NCBI GenBank assembly: GCA_964627045.1
Contig: CAZVIK010000026.1
Location: 1-30,690, forward strand
DNA from: CAZVIK01 sp964627045
GTDB taxonomy: Bacteria; Acidobacteriota; Terriglobia; Bryobacterales; Bryobacteraceae
DNA length: 30,690 nucleotides
Direction: 5' to 3'
Shown here: piece after piece, positions 30,524 to 30,690 of the stretch
Numbering within the stretch: the first letter of the stretch is position 1
Layout: the number at the start of each line of letters is the position of its first letter
Program-made: the position numbers and the translations under genes
Notes under the pieces: generated by a model
Told to the model about the DNA's origin: nothing
The model's input: only the letters and a program-made list of their open reading frames with translations
The model's database searches: none

Positions 30524-30690
30524 ATGATAACTGCTCGCTTGTTTTTTTCAGTTGCCGCGATCCTGGGTTTGGCGGCTGCTCTTGGCTGCAGCCCGAAGCC
30601 CAGCGTCACCATCGACGCGGCCAGCCTTCAGGCCTATGGTCCGCTGCCCGAGGCGGTGTTGCCAGCCGGCGGGGAACTCACCGAAGAGAA
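30524..30690 (+). CDS. Lipoprotein, probable di-haem cytochrome c peroxidase (5' end only)
   Basis: Fifty-five codons are present before the window ends. The ATG at 30524 has GGAGG 5 nt upstream, a strong start. Residues 1-21 form a lipoprotein signal with lipobox LGC (AAALGCSPKP; Cys21), so the protein is anchored to a membrane from the periplasmic side. The following segment, with LQAYGPLPEAVLPAGGELTEE, resembles the linker that precedes the first haem domain of cytochrome c peroxidase/MauG-like proteins, which normally continues into 'K-x-x-L-G-x-x-L-F-x-D'. The haem-binding CxxCH motifs would lie outside the window, so the enzyme call is an inference. Confidence 0.6.
   Translation, partial: MITARLFFSVAAILGLAAALGCSPKPSVTIDAASLQAYGPLPEAVLPAGGELTEE

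Overview
The window is GC-rich bacterial chromosomal DNA, most likely from an acidobacterium of the Solibacter/Bryobacterales type. The best clue is a secreted NHL-repeat protein (8014-9933, minus) whose C-terminal half matches the Solibacter-type C-terminal domain (TIGR03437). Other clues are several Tat-exported versions of normally cytoplasmic sugar enzymes and a dispersed ATP-synthase locus. This placement is inferred from protein content; there is no rRNA gene. The first ~70 bases are unusual G/C/T homopolymer runs and look like a contig end. No CRISPR array, transposase, integrase or phage gene is visible.

Layout. 1-8007 is a carbohydrate region: a partial glycosidase-like protein, a secreted mutarotase-fold protein, a Tat-exported aldo/keto reductase, and two divergent GH3 glycosidases. 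8014-10514 holds the NHL/TIGR03437 protein, a small secreted beta-rich protein and tRNA-Arg(UCU). 10576-13693 is a promoter, a possible 33-residue leader ORF, an aspartate-type aminotransferase overlapping ATP-dependent PEP carboxykinase by 4 bp, and a terminator; it acts on the oxaloacetate node. 13726-16068 holds a divergent isoprenoid-synthase-like protein and a GT9 glycosyltransferase. 16175-19372 contains atpE on the plus strand facing a minus-strand run rpmB, FAH hydrolase, atpZ-like, atpI-like, atpB, thioesterase. 19534-26071 is a second sugar-acid region: a Tat DUF362 protein, a ManD-type dehydratase, a small secreted cysteine protein bracketed by a repeated ManD 3' end, a LacI-family regulator, a mutarotase-fold protein and a Tat UxuA-like dehydratase. 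26185-30385 resembles a surface-glycan acylation set: flippase, acyl carrier protein, left-handed beta-helix acyltransferase, and oppositely oriented KAS III and SDR genes. The last bases start a lipoprotein, probably a di-haem cytochrome c peroxidase.

How it fits together. The GH3 enzymes would release sugars outside the cytoplasm. The Tat-tagged reductase and the two unrelated mannonate-dehydratase-like enzymes could process sugars or sugar acids in the periplasm, with the LacI-type protein as a likely local regulator. The aminotransferase/PckA pair links amino-acid carbon to gluconeogenesis. The final cluster could make a short acyl group on a carrier protein, attach it to a glycan precursor and flip the product across the membrane. 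The most unusual points are the ManD 3'-end duplication around a foreign-looking gene, the inverted atpE, the Tat-tagged sugar-acid enzymes and the acylation module.
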